Source of the DNA: Fimenecus sp964527585 | Lineage (GTDB): Bacteria; Bacillota; Clostridia; Oscillospirales; Acutalibacteraceae | Direction of reading: 5' to 3' | NCBI GenBank assembly: GCA_964527585.1 | Contig: CAZGPE010000002.1 | Location: 1 to 64,000 of the forward strand | Length of the DNA stretch: 64,000 nt | Shown: in pieces, positions 43,476 to 51,189 of the stretch | Layout: each line of letters begins with the position of its first letter | Position numbering within the stretch: the stretch's first letter is position 1 | Notes under the pieces: model-generated | Databases searched by the model: none | Told to the model about the DNA's origin: nothing | What the model saw: the letters and a program-made list of their open reading frames with translations, nothing else | Program-made: the position numbers and the translations under genes

Positions 43476-44186
43476 TCAATAATCGAATAAATATGCAAAC
43501 TTGGTGTGAGCTGCCATTGAATAAGCATTATTATCTGAAACAATAACGCTGTCAACCAATACCAAATCAAGATTTTTGAAAATCTTTTTCATTTCTCTGA
43601 CAACTTCTATATCCGCCGATGACGGAGCCGCAACTCCCTGAGGATGATTATGTGCGATAATTACCGATGTTGCGTTTAAGTTCATAGCGACATTAGCGAT
43701 TTTTCTTATATCAACCGGAGTGTTTTTATGTCCGCCTTCGGAGACTATAATCGTTTTCTTGTGTCTGCACTGATTGTCAATAAAGGTTGCCATAAGTACC
43801 TCGTGCTGATAACCGATAAATTTAGAAATAAAGTATTCGTTTACTTTTTCCGGTGAATCAAGAACAAGTTTTCTGCTCTCGGTTTTACTAGAAAGATACT
43901 TCGCATAAACTTCCGGTATCATTTTTATTAAAACCGCTGAGTTTTTACCCATACCCTTTACGGCTTCAAGAGACTCTATCGGCGCATCGAATACACCTGC
44001 AAGAGAGCCGAATTCATCTATAAGCAAATGAGCCAAATCGTTTGTATCACGCTGCGGTATCGCATAAAACAAAAGCATTTCCAATACCTGATGGTCTTGA
44101 AAATTACGCATACCTTCGTTTTCAAAGCGCTCTTTGACTCTTGATCTGTGTCCTGAATGTAAATGCTCGGTTTTCTTTTCAGACAT
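43476..44186 (-). CDS. radC: RadC-family JAB-domain protein
   Basis: A 236-aa protein with an N-terminal helix-hairpin-helix (about 30-90) and a C-terminal MPN+/JAMM domain. Metal ligands H179, H181 and D192 lie in IIAHNHPQGVAAPSSAD. The name is historical; a role in DNA repair is not established. Start of the radC-nadE-uvrB-uvrA run. Confidence 0.92.
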   Translation of the reverse strand: MSEKKTEHLHSGHRSRVKERFENEGMRNFQDHQVLEMLLFYAIPQRDTNDLAHLLIDEFGSLAGVFDAPIESLEAVKGMGKNSAVLIKMIPEVYAKYLSSKTESRKLVLDSPEKVNEYFISKFIGYQHEVLMATFIDNQCRHKKTIIVSEGGHKNTPVDIRKIANVAMNLNATSVIIAHNHPQGVAAPSSADIEVVREMKKIFKNLDLVLVDSVIVSDNNAYSMAAHTKFAYLFDY

Positions 44187-44254
44187 AAATCACATCCACC
44201 GTCCCATATTCACATAATACAGTTTTTTATATTTTATCATATATTTTTTCCTTT

Positions 44255-44284
44255 GAAAAGAGAACAGACGCATTTAGCGTCTGT
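44255..44284 (-). terminator. Terminator after the metF-DUF5685 operon
   Basis: ACAGACGC and GCGTCTGT pair (44264-44284) and are followed by TCTCTTTT on the minus strand. The stem begins at the last base of the stop codon. Confidence 0.7.
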
Positions 44285-44835
44285 CAAAATCTGAATATTC
44301 TCTTAAAAATTTTTCTCCATTTCAAAAAGTATAGCTGTATAAGATTTGACATTGCAAAATCATACAGCAGGAAAATTACATTGCCTGCCGCTAAAAGTCC
44401 CCAAGCGGCGACCGAACCGTACTCTTCCATTTCGTCAAAAGGTATCATAAAGACATAAGTTGTAATAAAAAAAGCACAAATTACGCCGACATTAAACACG
44501 GCAAATTTAAGCAGCCATAATAAAACAGACTTAAACTTCTTTTCGAAAACCGCTTTAAGAATCGGATAATATCCGAAAAAGAAAATATACATCAATGCCG
44601 CTTCTTTATCTGCAACAAGCAATATCGAAAGGATACTGACTGCGGCATAAACACCGACCGCCCATTTTTTATCAATTTCGATAACAACAAGTGTTATTAA
44701 AAATCCCGCTGCCGCAGGAAGAGCATAAGTTAAAGTCGGGATGACCGAAGTCATAAACATTAAAACCACGGACAAAGCGGTAATTATACCGCCGAGTGCG
44801 GTTTTTGCGGATTTTTTTACTGATGAGCGTTTCAT
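44284..44835 (-). CDS. ECF-transporter S-component-like membrane protein
   Basis: A 183-aa hydrophobic protein with about six helices (near residues 14-30, 35-52, 56-72, 78-95, 104-128 and 143-168), opening with a basic N-terminus and TALGGIITALSVVLMF, which resembles ECF S-components and related DUF families. No ligand motif was recognised and no ECF A/T genes are adjacent. It starts 1 base after the J-domain gene and ends the operon. Confidence 0.55.
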   Translation of the reverse strand: MKRSSVKKSAKTALGGIITALSVVLMFMTSVIPTLTYALPAAAGFLITLVVIEIDKKWAVGVYAAVSILSILLVADKEAALMYIFFFGYYPILKAVFEKKFKSVLLWLLKFAVFNVGVICAFFITTYVFMIPFDEMEEYGSVAAWGLLAAGNVIFLLYDFAMSNLIQLYFLKWRKIFKRIFRF

Positions 44836-44836
44836 A

Positions 44837-45466
44837 TCAACAACAGGGTATCAAATCTCCGCCTAAAGATTCACAGCAACAGTCGGCACACAAAAGTCCG
44901 GAACATATATCGCATGACGAACATTCATTAGGCGAATTACGGTAAGTTTGCCTGTATCCTCCGTTAGAATTATTTTTTAACGCATTAAAAGCATTTGAAT
45001 ATTCAATATTATTAGGATCTTTTTGACAAGCGGTTGCATAATTTTTATACGCTTCGTCAAACCAACCTCTTCTTTGCTGAATTTGACCCTTAAAATAATA
45101 CCATTCGGCATTTCTCATATCCTTAGGAATTCCGTCAAGGATAGTTTCCGCATCATCTATGCGTCCGGTATTTATCTTTTCCCTGACATCGTAAAACTGT
45201 GAATTTCCGTAATATGAATTACCGTTACGGTTAGCATAATTCTGATTTTGATTTCGGTTTGAGGAATAATATCCACCGCTTCTCTGTGCCATAATTTCAT
45301 CATAAGCGGTATCGAGTTCACGCATTTTTTCGAGCGCAACATCATAAAGCGGACTTGAAGCATAGTTTTCCGCCTGATATTTTCTTGCGAGAAGTCTGTA
45401 TGCATTTTTAATTTCATCGTCGCTCGAATTCGGATTTACCCCTAATACATCATACGGATTATTCAT
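44837..45466 (-). CDS. J-domain/TPR protein with cysteine-rich C-terminal tail
   Basis: A 209-aa protein. The N-terminal J-like domain (1-62: NPYDVLGVNPNSSDDEIKNA) lacks the HPD motif, with ARKYQAENYA in its place, so it may not stimulate DnaK. An Asn/Tyr-rich linker (about 64-92) is followed by TPR-like helices (about 93-165) and a tail with ten cysteines in the last 30 residues (CSSCDIC and CADCCC). The tail could bind metal or attach to a membrane through lipid. Overlaps the DUF5685 gene by 4 bp (ATGA). Confidence 0.8.
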   Translation of the reverse strand: MNNPYDVLGVNPNSSDDEIKNAYRLLARKYQAENYASSPLYDVALEKMRELDTAYDEIMAQRSGGYYSSNRNQNQNYANRNGNSYYGNSQFYDVREKINTGRIDDAETILDGIPKDMRNAEWYYFKGQIQQRRGWFDEAYKNYATACQKDPNNIEYSNAFNALKNNSNGGYRQTYRNSPNECSSCDICSGLLCADCCCESLGGDLIPCC

Positions 45467-46344
45467 TTCAAATCGCCTCTTTTCTTATTTATTATTTTCA
45501 CAAGTTCGTTTTCCATACCGTCAAATATTATATTCTCGATTAACGGTATATAACAGTTCTTTTTAAGCAGTTCAAGTGCAAGCCCCGTTTCATTGGCTGT
45601 CATTCTTACCGATGATATTATTTCCTCTTCGATTGAATAATTTTTTTCTTTCAAATAGGATTTATCCAAATTATATTTAATAATATACGGATTAAACGAG
45701 TTGTTCTTTATATCATCTTCCAAATCGTCAAACGCATCAATTAAATAGACCCATCTGCCCAAACAGTAACCTAATCTTTTAATGACTTTACTTTGATTTT
45801 CGTCTTTGATTCCCAAAGAGAAAATCTTTTCAAGCGCTGTAGCCGAAGCGTGAGCCGAAAGGTCCAAACTCGCTTGCAAATCAGATTCCGTATTCGACTG
45901 AAACATCATAGTTTCTTTTATTATAGCGTTAAATTCGGAAAATTTTTTTAACGCTTTGTTAAACTTAAGTTTTATATACGGAAATATGAAAAAAGATAAT
46001 ACTTTTTTGAAGAAACCGCCGTCGGAAATATTATCTTTAATCTTGTAATAAAACATAATTACGCTTAATGCCGCCGCTTGAGAAAGATAAGTGTCTTGAT
46101 TGATATAATTGCACTTTTTAAGCGGATTGAATTTACATACTCCGCCGTATGCACAGTCGGAATTATTCTGAAAAACCGTTTTTCTTATCAAAATATAAAA
46201 AACAGCATCATAGGTTAAGAGATTTCTCGCAATTAAACCGTATTCTTTTCCCAAAGTTTTACACAAAGAACAGTATATCGCCTTATAGGTTTCGTAATCT
46301 TTAATTTTAAGTTCCGGTTTATTCGGTTTAACATAGCCGAACAA
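45463..46344 (-). CDS. DUF5685 family protein
   Basis: A 293-aa mostly helical protein with the family start MFGYVKPNKPEL. The TTG at 46344 is fixed by AAGGAG 7 bases upstream. A cysteine set is conserved-looking: C25 and C28 (CSLC), C64, C70, C78. Two Asp-rich segments, KIKDNISD (D104, D108) and DAFDDLEDD (203-211), recall head-to-head isoprenoid synthases, but that similarity is only suggestive. Function unknown. Second gene after metF, and translationally coupled to the J-domain gene. Confidence 0.7.
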   Translation of the reverse strand: MFGYVKPNKPELKIKDYETYKAIYCSLCKTLGKEYGLIARNLLTYDAVFYILIRKTVFQNNSDCAYGGVCKFNPLKKCNYINQDTYLSQAAALSVIMFYYKIKDNISDGGFFKKVLSFFIFPYIKLKFNKALKKFSEFNAIIKETMMFQSNTESDLQASLDLSAHASATALEKIFSLGIKDENQSKVIKRLGYCLGRWVYLIDAFDDLEDDIKNNSFNPYIIKYNLDKSYLKEKNYSIEEEIISSVRMTANETGLALELLKKNCYIPLIENIIFDGMENELVKIINKKRGDLK

Positions 46345-46355
46345 AAAATCACTCC

Positions 46356-47219
46356 TTAAAGAATTGAAGAAAGATTGTTCAGTATAGCCTGTGCAACTTC
46401 CGGTTTATTCATCGTGTAAATATGAATTCCGTTTACGCCGTTTGAAATCAAATCAATGATTTGTTCGGTTGCATACGCTATACCCGCTTGTTTAAGCGAT
46501 TCGGGATCGTCGGAAAACTTATCAAGCATAATTCTGAACCGTGAAGGTAAAGTTGCACCGGAAAGCGCACAGCTTCTTTTAATTTGCTTAGAATTCATAA
46601 CCGGCATAACGCCCGCAACGACCGGAACATCAATTCCGGCTTTTAAGGCTCTGTAAAGAAAACTGTAAAGTGCGGAATTGTCGAAAAACATTTGTGTAAC
46701 AAGGAACTGTGCACCGCACTCAACTTTTTCTTTAAGGTGAATTAAATCTTCATTGGAGTTTTTAGCTTCAATATGTCCTTCGGGATAACATGCCGCACCG
46801 ATTGAAAATCCGCCGAATTCGACAATTCTTTCAATTAGTTGCGAAGCATATCTGTAATAGTTGTTGTCTTCCGGATTGTAATCTTCCGGCAAATCACCTC
46901 GCAAAGCGAGAATATTATGAATACCTTTGTTTTTAAGTTCTTGCAAAACAGAGTCGATTTGCGTTTTTGTCGACGATGCACAGGTTAAATGTGCAAGTGC
47001 GGGTATATTCAAATCGTTTTGAATATACGATGCTATTTTCGGTGTGTTTTGCGATGTTCCGCCGCCCGCACCGTATGTTACGCTTATATAATCGGGCTTT
47101 AACTTAGAAAGACTTTCTACCGCATTTACAACAGGTTCAAAAGGAGCGTTGTTTTTCGGAGGAAAAACTTCAAGCGATGTTGTAACTTCTCCGTTTTTTA
47201 ATATTTCGTTTATATACAT
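46356..47219 (-). CDS. metF: 5,10-methylenetetrahydrofolate reductase
   Basis: Makes 5-methyl-tetrahydrofolate for methionine synthesis. The 287-aa TIM barrel has LEVFPPKNNAPF near 17-28, VTYGAGGGTSQNT near 49-61, LALRGDLPED and PEGHIEAKN. GAGGTGG precedes the ATG. First gene of metF-DUF5685-J protein-membrane protein. A candidate promoter (TTGCTT, 16 bp, TATATT) overlaps the terminator of the upstream DUF4430 gene. Confidence 0.93.
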   Translation of the reverse strand: MYINEILKNGEVTTSLEVFPPKNNAPFEPVVNAVESLSKLKPDYISVTYGAGGGTSQNTPKIASYIQNDLNIPALAHLTCASSTKTQIDSVLQELKNKGIHNILALRGDLPEDYNPEDNNYYRYASQLIERIVEFGGFSIGAACYPEGHIEAKNSNEDLIHLKEKVECGAQFLVTQMFFDNSALYSFLYRALKAGIDVPVVAGVMPVMNSKQIKRSCALSGATLPSRFRIMLDKFSDDPESLKQAGIAYATEQIIDLISNGVNGIHIYTMNKPEVAQAILNNLSSIL

Positions 47220-47247
47220 TGTCCCACCTCATTCAATATATATTACC

Positions 47248-47286
47248 ACAAAAAACAAGCAAAGAACAACAGTTCTTTGCTTGTTT
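47248..47286 (-). terminator. Terminator after the DUF4430 lipoprotein gene
   Basis: AAACAAGCAAAGAAC and GTTCTTTGCTTGTTT form a stem of about 14 bp, followed on the minus strand by a T-run, 45 bp after the stop at 47332. Confidence 0.9.
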
Positions 47287-47331
47287 TCCGATTTTTTTAC
47301 ATTTTGTTTACATTTTTTATCGTTTGCAAAA

Positions 47332-48006
47332 TTACACATCGCCTTTAACACAAGTATAAACAAACTCGATTTTTTCTCCGCCGTAAAGTTTATAACTTTT
47401 ACATGAAACGGACGGCAAAACTCCGTCAACCTTGTAAAGCCAACCGCTTGTCTCTCCGCAATCGAATTCCGAAAGACCGTTTATCGTTCTTACATAGCCG
47501 CTTGAAGTAATACTGTATGTGATGTGATTTTCTTTAAGAGTTCTTTTCAACACAGACATTACGCTTTCGCCTTCACTGATTTGCGTTTGTGTCGCAGTGA
47601 GAATAATTCCGTCCGCCGACAGAACCTGCGAAAACGAACCTACGGATAAAATTCCGTAGTTAATTGCGTTTTTACAATCAACTGAAACGGTAACGGTTTG
47701 CGTTTTATTATTTACGGTTTCGTTCTGTACGAATTCCGAAGAATTGCCGATATTATCTATACTGTTATCCGACTTCTGTGTTTCGGGAGACACAGAAGCG
47801 GAAGTTGAATGGGTTTGTGTAGTTTTTACATTAGACTGTTCTTCATTTATCTGAGAAACAGTCGAATTATCATCGCTTAACTCGTTTATTTGGGTTGTTA
47901 TGAGCGTTGAGTCGACATCGGACAATAAATCTGAAGATTCGACATTCGAACAGCCCGCAAATAAAAACGCAACAGCAATAAACAGTGCTAAAAGTTTAGT
48001 CTTCAT
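47332..48006 (-). CDS. DUF4430 lipoprotein (transcobalamin C-terminal-domain-like)
   Basis: A 224-aa lipoprotein with signal peptide and lipobox LFAGC (Cys at 19), a Ser/Thr/Asn/Gln-rich linker (about 20-100) and a C-terminal DUF4430 domain (about 130-222) with GWLYKVDGVLPSV. DUF4430 is the fold of the C-terminal half of animal intrinsic factor and transcobalamin, which caps the bound cobalamin. It overlaps the toroid gene by 11 bp and shares its B12 riboswitch, so binding of cobalamin at the membrane surface is a strong inference. Confidence 0.78.
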   Translation of the reverse strand: MKTKLLALFIAVAFLFAGCSNVESSDLLSDVDSTLITTQINELSDDNSTVSQINEEQSNVKTTQTHSTSASVSPETQKSDNSIDNIGNSSEFVQNETVNNKTQTVTVSVDCKNAINYGILSVGSFSQVLSADGIILTATQTQISEGESVMSVLKRTLKENHITYSITSSGYVRTINGLSEFDCGETSGWLYKVDGVLPSVSCKSYKLYGGEKIEFVYTCVKGDV

Positions 48007-49159
48007 ATTTTTTTCTCATGCAGTAAAATGCACCTGCACCCATAACCGTTAAAGCGCAGAAAGAACATACAAACGATTTTCCGCCTGTCTTCGGAATATC
48101 GACTTTATTGCCGTTAGATGTTGTAATTTCGGCATCAACGCTATTTTCTTCGGTAGTATTTTCTTTACCGTCGATAATTTCCGTTGTGTTTTCTTCGCTA
48201 GTTGTTTCTTCAACCGACTGTTGATATTTATATATTCCTTTTCCGCCGTTTGCAACATCCTTAGCATCAGTCAATGCCAATAATGTTTGGTAAGAAGTCA
48301 TTGTATTGTCATTTCCCAAATAATCTTTTGCGGCTCCGGTCGAAGTATTGATATATGTTTTCAGTGCCGATACGGAATCGTCGCATTCAAGTCCGAGAGC
48401 AAGTTTGGCGATTATTGCCTGAGCGGTCGACTCTGCAGAAGGTGAATTATAGGCAACATATCCGTATGAGCCGTCGCTGAATTTCTGAGTTTCAATATAT
48501 TCCAAAGCGTTGTCGATAACAGCCTTAATTTCCGGAATATCTTTATAATCCGCAAGGGACTGAACAACAAAAGATGTTGTATCGACATCCGATGAAATTC
48601 CCCATCCCATATCTACCGTACAGTACGGGAAACCGCCGTCTGATTGCTGTGCGGAAATAATTGTATCTACAATTGTTTTTCTTATTCCGCTGTATTCGGG
48701 AGTTTCTTTGTAATTAAATGCAATAAGCGGATAATAAAGATTGCTCAAATAAGTTTGTGAAGAATAATCGGTTTGCGTAAGTTTTTCGAAAATATCGCAA
48801 CCGCCGATATTTTCACAATCAAGTCCGTATGCCTGTGCCGTGATGTAAATAAGCGCAAAATTTGCGGCATACATTGACGCATTGTTTTCGCTGACAACGG
48901 AATTGATATAATTTTCAAATTGCGCATAAGCATCGGTTTTACCGCTTTTTGAAAGTGCTAAAACCGTCCAGCAAATATCCGTGTCAAGATAAGATGTATC
49001 GGTGAAATCAAATTCCGTGTTTTCTATATCGGAAAGCCACTCGGTAAGTGAGTTGATTTCACTGTCAACATCCAATGCGAAAGAGTGTATTGACCCTAAT
49101 GCCAAAAGCATTGTCAATACAAGAATAACCGATAGTACTTTGTTGATTTTCTTTTTCAT
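47996..49159 (-). CDS. Wall-anchored alpha/alpha-toroid protein under B12 riboswitch
   Basis: A 387-aa secreted protein: signal peptide (about 1-28, ending SFALD), alpha/alpha-toroid repeats of the prenyltransferase/squalene-oxidase type (about 45-300, with QQSDGGFPYC, DVDTTSFVVQSLADY and KFSDGSYGYV), a Glu/Thr-rich linker, and a C-terminal IPKTG sortase-like signal with a helix and KKYED tail. The ATG at 49159 follows GGAGG. The toroid is the fold of the N-terminal domain of intrinsic factor/transcobalamin. Its partner with the C-terminal fold overlaps it by 11 bp. Cobalamin capture at the wall is inferred from fold and riboswitch. Confidence 0.78.
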   Translation of the reverse strand: MKKKINKVLSVILVLTMLLALGSIHSFALDVDSEINSLTEWLSDIENTEFDFTDTSYLDTDICWTVLALSKSGKTDAYAQFENYINSVVSENNASMYAANFALIYITAQAYGLDCENIGGCDIFEKLTQTDYSSQTYLSNLYYPLIAFNYKETPEYSGIRKTIVDTIISAQQSDGGFPYCTVDMGWGISSDVDTTSFVVQSLADYKDIPEIKAVIDNALEYIETQKFSDGSYGYVAYNSPSAESTAQAIIAKLALGLECDDSVSALKTYINTSTGAAKDYLGNDNTMTSYQTLLALTDAKDVANGGKGIYKYQQSVEETTSEENTTEIIDGKENTTEENSVDAEITTSNGNKVDIPKTGGKSFVCSFCALTVMGAGAFYCMRKKYED

Positions 49160-49183
49160 TTTTACCTCCGTTTTTTCTTTCAA

Positions 49184-49214
49184 CAAAAAAGAAGCGAACC
49201 GACAGCGGTTCGCT
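49184..49214 (-). terminator. Riboswitch-controlled terminator of the toroid-DUF4430 operon
   Basis: AGCGAACCG (49193-49201) and CGGTTCGCT (49206-49214) form a 9-bp stem with a 4-nt loop followed by TCTTTTTTG on the minus strand, between aptamer and start codon. Confidence 0.9.
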
Positions 49215-49259
49215 CAAAGTACAAATAAAGATAACTTTATATGCACATCCTGCTTTCCC

Positions 49260-49440
49260 ACCGAAAGAGATTTGCTGTTCAAAGGCAGGTCTCCTGACTC
49301 GGACATACACATTTGCCGCCTTCCCGTTTTCACAGTGGCATATTAACAAATGCTGTTCCATACAGTAGCGGGGGCTGTTACGGCTTTTAACCGTATTCCC
49401 TTTTAATTCGAAAGCCCATGCTTTCGAAACCTGAGAACAA
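49260..49440 (-). ncRNA. Cobalamin riboswitch (B12 element)
   Basis: The minus strand reads, in order, AAAGGGAATACGGT, CCGTAACAGCCCCCGCTACTGTA, GCCACTG, GGGAAGGCG and GAGTCAGGAGACCTGCC (second block quoted only in its conserved part ACAGCCCCCGCTACTG). This is the full order of conserved B12-box segments. A terminator lies between it and the toroid gene. A 5' hairpin at 49450-49469 precedes the aptamer. Confidence 0.95.
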
Positions 49441-49478
49441 AATTAACATAATCGGTCCCGACACCGATTAACATAGAT

Positions 49479-49506
49479 ATTTTATCACAAAATCCTGTTT
49501 TTTCAA
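49479..49506 (-). promoter_or_regulatory. Promoter of the cobalamin-riboswitch operon
   Basis: Minus strand -35 TTGAAA (49501-49506), 16-bp spacer, -10 TAAAAT (49479-49484), upstream of the aptamer. Confidence 0.65.
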
Positions 49507-49527
49507 TAAGTTTACAAAATTTTATCA

Positions 49528-49555
49528 TCGACACAATAAAAAAAGATGGTATAAT
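49528..49555 (+). promoter_or_regulatory. Promoter of the PHP gene
   Basis: -10 TATAAT (49550-49555) with a weak -35 TCGACA (49528-49533), 16-bp spacer; GAGGTG ribosome site follows. Confidence 0.5.
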
Positions 49556-49572
49556 ATAACCGAGGTGTAAAG

Positions 49573-50256
49573 ATGACAGAATATATAACGGAACTTCACA
49601 CGCACACCGCCGAAACAAGTAACTGCGGTGTTGCAAGTGCCAAAGAACTTATTGACTCGTATATTGCCAAAGGATACAGTACAGTTGTAATTACCGACCA
49701 TTTAAGTACACATACATATTTCAAATACGATTACGGCAGTTTATCCTGGGAAGAAAAAATTAACATATTTCTTCGTGGATACAATACAGCCCGTGATTAT
49801 GCTAAAAACAGAATAAATGTTTTACTCGGTATGGAAATTCGCTTTGATAACGACAGCGCAAACGATTATCTTGTTTTCGGCACAGATGAAAAGTTTTTGA
49901 GAAACAACGAAAATCTTATTGATATGAACATTGAAAGTTTTTCTTCTCTCGCTCACAAAAACGGTTTACTTGTTTATCAGGCGCATCCTTTTCGAGACGG
50001 GCTTACCCGTGCGGATGTAAAACATCTTGACGGAGCCGAAGTTTACAACGGATGTATAAGACATAATTCCCGTAATCCTTTAGCGCTTGAATGGGCAACT
50101 AAAAACGGATTAAAAAAAATATCGGGATCCGATTTTCATAAAACGGAAGATGTTGCGCACGGCGGAATAATAACCGCATCCGAAATCAAAAACAATTCGG
50201 ATTTGCTGAAAATTCTTAAAAGCGAAAAATATAAACTTATACAAGAAAAGCGATGA
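49573..50256 (+). CDS. PHP-domain phosphoesterase
   Basis: A 227-aa metal-dependent phosphoesterase of the PHP superfamily. Metal ligands appear in ELHTHT (H9, H11), ITDHLS, GMEIRF, AHPFRDG and SGSDFHK. Related to YcdX and HisK-type proteins; a small nucleotide or sugar phosphate substrate is likely. Single plus-strand gene with its own promoter and terminator, not next to his genes. Confidence 0.85.
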   Translation: MTEYITELHTHTAETSNCGVASAKELIDSYIAKGYSTVVITDHLSTHTYFKYDYGSLSWEEKINIFLRGYNTARDYAKNRINVLLGMEIRFDNDSANDYLVFGTDEKFLRNNENLIDMNIESFSSLAHKNGLLVYQAHPFRDGLTRADVKHLDGAEVYNGCIRHNSRNPLALEWATKNGLKKISGSDFHKTEDVAHGGIITASEIKNNSDLLKILKSEKYKLIQEKR

Positions 50257-50276
50257 CTTAAAAAGTCATCGCTTTT
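50246..50276. terminator. Bidirectional terminator between PHP and DegV genes
   Basis: AAAAGCGATGACTT and AAGTCATCGCTTTT pair around a 3-nt loop, overlapping the PHP stop codon; T-runs occur on both strands. Confidence 0.9.
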
Positions 50277-50283
50277 AATTATG

Positions 50284-51165
50284 TTATCTTGCCGCTCCGC
50301 AGAAGAACAAAGCTACAGTTCCCGTACCGGTATGCGATCCGATTACGGTTCCGACATCGAATATCTTAATTTTACCTTTAAGTTTCGGAAATCTTTTTTC
50401 GATTTCATCGGCAAGTATTTGTGCGTCTTCAAAACATCCCGAATTCGAAATGAAACATTTTCCGTCATAATCCGTTCCGTTTTCCGCAAGAGACACCATT
50501 TTTTCAATTGCAGTTGATACAGCCTTATTTTTTCCACGACATTTTTCAATCGGTATAAGTTTTCCCGAATCGTCAACACGAAGCAATGGACAAATATGTA
50601 AAAGAGTGCCAAACCAACCTGCCGCTGCTGAAATACGGCCTCCTCTGATATAACTTGTTAAATCCATTGAATAAAACCAATGGTGGATATTATGTTTATA
50701 CCGTTCAACAAACTCAACTGTATCTTCGAAAGAGTCTCCCGCATCTCTTTTTTCAGCCGCAAGAGAAACCAACATTCCGTATCCCGATGATGCCGAAATA
50801 GAATCAACAATCGCAATTTCCGCATCGGGATATTCTTCTAAAAGTTGCTGCTTTGCAAGTAAAGCAGAATTATAAGTTCCCGAAATACCCGAAGAAAGCG
50901 TTATATGAAGAATTTTCTTTCCGTCTTTGATAAACTTCGTGAAAAAATCAACATATTCACCGACACTGACCTGAGAAGTTGTAGGTTCGCTACCCTCTCT
51001 GATTTTTTGATAAAAGTCGGAAATAGGCATTGTTACTCCCAAATCATCAAGGTAATCTTTACCGTCAAGATGATAGTGGAAACAGATATATTCGACATCT
51101 ATCTGTTTAAGATATTCAATTGATAAGTCTGCCGTCGAACAGCAGGTTATTACAAAATCGCTCAT
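50284..51165 (-). CDS. DegV-family fatty-acid-binding protein
   Basis: A 293-aa cytoplasmic protein of the DegV/FakB fold, which in Firmicutes holds a fatty acid for phosphorylation by FakA. VITCCSTADLS at the N-terminus, TSQVSVGEYVDFF near 80, SSGISGTYNSA and GTVIGSHTGTGTVALFF at the end are typical. Lipid preference and partner kinase are not visible. It is upstream of nothing coupled; GH20 lies 24 bp before it on the same strand. Confidence 0.9.
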   Translation of the reverse strand: MSDFVITCCSTADLSIEYLKQIDVEYICFHYHLDGKDYLDDLGVTMPISDFYQKIREGSEPTTSQVSVGEYVDFFTKFIKDGKKILHITLSSGISGTYNSALLAKQQLLEEYPDAEIAIVDSISASSGYGMLVSLAAEKRDAGDSFEDTVEFVERYKHNIHHWFYSMDLTSYIRGGRISAAAGWFGTLLHICPLLRVDDSGKLIPIEKCRGKNKAVSTAIEKMVSLAENGTDYDGKCFISNSGCFEDAQILADEIEKRFPKLKGKIKIFDVGTVIGSHTGTGTVALFFCGAAR

Positions 51166-51189
51166 AGTCTTCCTCCGTTTAAGCGTTTA

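Noticed and set aside
45463..46344. Calling DUF5685 a squalene/phytoene synthase
   Set aside because: Two Asp-rich segments alone are insufficient and other family motifs are absent.
49065..49361. Open frames crossing the region upstream of the toroid gene on both strands
   Set aside because: They fall within the cobalamin riboswitch, the terminator and the toroid signal peptide; no ribosome site or family similarity.
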